Shown here: positions 60,663 to 64,000 of the stretch, piece after piece
Layout: each line of letters begins with the position of its first letter
Numbering within the stretch: position 1 is the first letter of the stretch
Assembly (NCBI GenBank): GCA_023079485.1
Contig: CM041083.1
Location: 151,794,552 to 151,858,551 of the forward strand
DNA from: Archilochus colubris
Taxonomy: Eukaryota; Chordata; Aves; Apodiformes; Trochilidae
Direction of reading: 5' to 3'
DNA length: 64,000 nucleotides
Position numbers and translations under genes: made by a program
The notes under the pieces: generated by a model
The model's input: the letters and a program-made list of their open reading frames with translations, nothing else
Database searches by the model: none
What the model was told of the DNA's origin: nothing

Positions 60663-61439
60663 GATAGAATAGAATAGAACTGAATAATTTCAGTTGGAAG
60701 GTACCTATACAGCCTGGTCAGTTCAGGACTAACAAAGAGTTAAAGTAGATTGTTAAGGACATTGTACAAATGCTTCTTAAACACTGACAGGCTTAAGGCA
60801 TCAATCATCTTTCTAGAAAGCCTGTTCCAGGTTTTGACCACCCTCTCAGTAATGAAATGTTTCCTAATGTCTTGTCTAAAGCACAACTTTGAATCATTCC
60901 CACATGTCCTATCACTAAATCCCAGAGACAAGAGCTCAGCACCTCCCTCTCCACTTCTCCTCCTCAGGAAGATGTAGAGAGCAACGAGGTCTCCCCTCAA
61001 TCTCCTTTTCTCCATGCTAGACAAGCCCAAAGTCCTCAGCTGCTCCTCATAGGACATTCCTTCCAATCTTTCTCCAGCTTTGTTGCCCTCTCATGGATGC
61101 ATTCAAGGACCTTCACATCCTTCTAAATTGTGGGCCCAGAACTGCACACAGTCTCAAGGTGAGGCAGCACCAATGCTGAATACAGCAGGATAATCCCCTC
61201 TTTTGATCAGCTGCTCATGATGTGTGTGATGCACCCCAGGATGGGGTTTGCCCTCTTGGCTGCTATGCACACAGCTGACTCATGTTGAGCCTCCTGCTGA
61301 CCAGCACCCCCAGATCCCTTTCTGCAGGGCTGTTCTCCAGCCCCTTGTCTCCCAGTTAACACTTGTGCTTGGCATTAGTCTTTTCTAGGTGCAGAATCTG
61401 ACATTTTGACTTGTTAAATTTCATTCCAGTTGTCAAAAT
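60663..61439 (-). mobile_element. CR1 LINE, 3' end, minus strand, long copy
   Basis: The + strand begins with a changed tail (AGAATAGAATAGAAC) and CAGTTGGAAGGTACCTATAC. It then reads through the reverse-complemented ORF2 C-terminus (CACCCTCTCAGTAATGAAAT, CCTCAATCTCCTTTTCTCC, CTCAGCTGCTCCTCATAGGA, GTGGGCCCAGAACTGCACACAG, CCCTTTCTGCAGGGCTG) to a truncation near 61439. At about 777 bp it is the longest uninterrupted CR1 in the window. The tail motif GAATA(GAATA) and diverged wording point to an older subfamily. Confidence 0.93.
60740..61066 (-). pseudogene. CR1 ORF2 C-terminal remnant (108 codons open)
   Basis: Minus-strand translation with [25 protein letters not shown] and HFITERVVKTWNRL, equivalent to the remnant at 34008-34352. 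It lies beyond the reverse-transcriptase domain, so no catalytic motif is included. It is 5'-truncated and not expected to be functional. The frame has stayed open by chance in this stretch, while upstream coding similarity to 61439 is out of frame. Confidence 0.82.
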
Positions 61440-61639
61440 ATTGAGAGAAAAAAATATTTGCTTTCCAGGATTTCTATAAGGAGAACATGACCAGAGACAT
61501 ATGCTTTTCTGGAAGCTGCATTTAGTTTTGACTTGATGACCATGGATTGTCATCAACATATATCTCAAGTGGAAAAATGGAGAAGTTGACAGACCTGTAC
61601 ACATTGCTGGGAAACACAAGAAATTGCTAAAGAAAGCTA

Positions 61640-61992
61640 AATCATAGAACCATAAAAAGGTAGGGGTTGGAAGGGACCTCAAAAGATCTTTGAGTCCGAC
61701 CCCCTCTCCCAAAGCAGGGTCACACAGAAACACATCCAGGTGGGCTTCGAATGTCTCAAGGAAGAAGACTCCACAAGCTCCCTGGGAGCCTGTGCCAGTG
61801 TTCTGTCACCCTCACAGTGAAAAAATTCTTCCTTATATTTATAGGGAACCACCTGTGTTCCAGTTTATAACCATTGCCCCTTGCCTTATTGTTAGTCACC
61901 CCTGAGAAAAGCTTTACTCCATCCTCCTGCCACTTGTCCTTTACATATTTATAAGCATTGATGAGGTCACCCCTGATTCTCCTCTTCTGTTA
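61640..61992 (-). mobile_element. CR1 LINE, 3' end, minus strand
   Basis: The reverse-complemented tail ATCATAGAACCATA is followed by GGTTGGAAGGGACCTCAAAAG, CCCCCTCTCCCAAAGCAGGG and CACACAGAAACACATCCAGG. The reverse-complemented ORF2 end (CACAGTGAAAAAATTCTTCC, ATGAGGTCACCCCTGATTC) follows, stopping at CTCCTCTTCTGTTAAG. It lies 200 bases from the preceding CR1 in the same orientation. The wording (GTGGGCTTCGAATGTCTC) differs from its neighbour, so it is an independent insertion. Confidence 0.93.
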
Positions 61993-64000
61993 AGTGTATT
62001 AATGAAAATTCTAAGTCAAATTGTAAGCAAACTACAAAATCTATTCTATCACTGATATATGACCTAAAGTTGGTGGAGGTGGCCAATTCATCAATCAGTT
62101 GTAATACAAAATGCCAAAACAGTGTAATATTTCTGTATTTGGAACAAAGTCAGATGGACTATTCCACTGTAAGGGATAAGAAAATACTTTCTATCCCATC
62201 ACTAAATAAAATAATGTTAAATGGCAGGTGTTAAATATTTTAAATCCCCTTTAGATCCTATTTTTAAATGATAAAATATGGGCATTGAATTTCCTCACAG
62301 TACAAACTGAAAAGATGTAGTTAAATCAGAATATATATCTATATGCAAGCTAAGCAGGCTGACTTGCAGGGAAGAACATTGAAATTATGGATAAGTCTGG
62401 ATGACTGATGTTGATTCTTTAATAAATTTCAGACTGCGTTGTAGGGTCTGGGGAATCTGGACAGGCTAATGTTCTTCCCAGTATTTTAAAAGGGAAATTT
62501 GTTGACCAAGGCAACTGTTAGCTTTACATTAATCTCACAAAAACGAAGAAGAAACTAACATGCCAAGTAGTCAATAAATACTAAGCAGATGGCAGTGAAA
62601 TCACTGCCAATTTAACACAGGATATATATAATTGCCTTCTCAGACAAGACATACATGTCCATTGTGATACACACTAATATGCATGATCATTTATATAGAT
62701 TCATGTGCATAATCATCATTCAAGACACAGAAAACTAACTATAAGATTTCCATAAAATAAACTAGTCAGGTTTTAAAAGTATTTCTTAACCTACCTACCA
62801 TTCATTTCAGCCTTGTGTGATATAATAAGCAGATAATACTAGATCATTCTTTTGTCATCTTAAAATCTATGAATAATCTATTCAGACAAAGCAATATACC
62901 ATTAGAAGTTCTTATGCTGGTATACCATGGACGAAAGTATTTTAGCTGTATCTTGAGACTCAGGAAAAAGAAACAGTCTCTGATATTTACAAGGAGCTTT
63001 ATTTTCTTTCTTTCTTTGGAGAGGAAGGTGTTACGGACTTCTGTTTCCTGGTTTTTCCTGTGTACTTTCATAAAGCAAGAAATACGATAAATTTATATTT
63101 TAGCCATCTGGTGCTAGAAAAACAAAACTTGAAGACAACTTTAAGACAGGCCAGATATGAGTTTCTTACTAAAAAGTTAATACTGTGTTTTTTGGGGGAA
63201 ATTCCTCTCCATTACCAAGTGAAGTAGTAACGGAAAAAAGGCTGTGAAAATCTTCCTGATTATAATGAACCATACAGATAACAGAGATTGGTTAGAATAA
63301 AGGGGGAGGTTGACAACCACGTGCACAGAACTTATCACAAGATAAGGAGAAAGATTATGAACTCAAGAGAAAAATATTGAAGGTGACTCATGAAGCAGTG
63401 GTTCTCTACAAGTGAAGTCAGTGCAGATGGCAGGAAGGTACTAATTTCCTTCTCTTTAGGATTCCTCTAAATCCTAACTTAGATCTAAATCCTTATTCAG
63501 AAGAATCTTGAGCTTGCCTGTTTCTCACTAAACGTCTCATACAGATCCAAAATGAATTCTCATTAATATGCAAAGCGATGCCCTATTTCATTTAGAGCAA
63601 GATTTGACATAGAAAGCTTTGGAAGAAGAAATGTAGTCAGAGTAAGAAACTTGCACAGAGATTAACCAAGTGATTTTTTTCTATTATATGTTTTCTCTCA
63701 ATTGGTTTTTGTTTCTGTTAATTTTTATTTTTTAAATGAATATTTAGAAAACACAAAGCATTAGTTCTTGTTTAAAATCTGTGAATTACATCACAACAAA
63801 TATAATAATATGATATAAACCTGCAAGAACCTACTGTCATGTACAGTGCAATGTTCTTTTTGTCTGAAACTCCCATGTAGCATGCTCTAGATGGTTCCCC
63901 TCTGAAAAAGTAGTGAAGTGTCTTGCATAATGGATCAGTCTGCCTCAAAAGGTAATTCAAACTTTTTTTTTAATAGAGGTGAGAAACTGATCTGTTAAGG
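61993..64000. other. unique AT-rich DNA, no gene recognised
   Basis: No coding exon, RNA gene or transposon is recognised. Overlapping frames on both strands at 62844-63090 have no domain. The window ends in A/T-rich DNA. Confidence 0.5.

Overview
This window reads as AT-rich vertebrate nuclear DNA, almost certainly from a bird. The main evidence is its repeat population. There are about fifteen 3'-end copies or fragments of the LINE CR1, in both orientations, with the typical GGTTGGAAGGGACCT / TTCCAACCC end block and ATTCTATG-type octamer tails. There are also several solitary retroviral long terminal repeats (LTRs), two of them of the TGTC...GACA avian type. I recognise no host protein-coding exon, no rRNA gene, no ordinary tRNA gene and no CRISPR array. 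The open reading frames are short, overlap on both strands, and match either CR1 ORF2 remnants or nothing I know. The window is therefore a gene-desert or intron-like region whose annotatable content is mobile elements, simple repeats and possible conserved non-coding blocks.

Layout. 1-10.8 kb: AT-rich unique DNA with CR1 copies at 488-952 (-), 3713-3940 (+) and an internally deleted one at 9261-9482 (+). 10.8-11.2 kb: a foldback element with 97-bp near-perfect inverted ends, TG...CA termini, a 6-bp target-site duplication and a tRNA-like core; this is the most unusual object in the window. 11.2-22.9 kb: mostly unique, with two short CR1 pieces and two blocks that look like conserved non-coding DNA. 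22.9-23.8 kb: an 815-bp solo LTR with a 5-bp duplication. 23.8-36.7 kb: unique DNA plus a CR1 at 33.9-34.5 kb (-). 36.76-37.04 kb: a 275-bp minus-strand solo LTR with a 6-bp duplication. 37-46 kb: unique DNA with a GATTA-type microsatellite and a 27-T tract. 46.1-47.4 kb: three short CR1 pieces. 48.95-49.28 kb: a 329-bp solo LTR with a 6-bp duplication, related in its first half to the foldback element. 54.8-62 kb: the repeat-densest part, including a CR1 split by a 773-bp LTR (nested insertion), a CR1 reverse-transcriptase fragment joined to a CR1 tail, and two adjacent minus-strand CR1 copies. 62-64 kb: unique DNA.

Nothing here forms an operon or a working pathway. The elements relate by history: CR1 copies inserted first in at least one place (55.9-57.6 kb) and an LTR landed in one later. 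The foldback element and the LTR at 48.9 kb share U3/R-like sequence and insertion hallmarks, which suggests that an endogenous-retrovirus integrase mobilised a small palindromic passenger. All family assignments come from reading motifs by eye, without alignment or database search.
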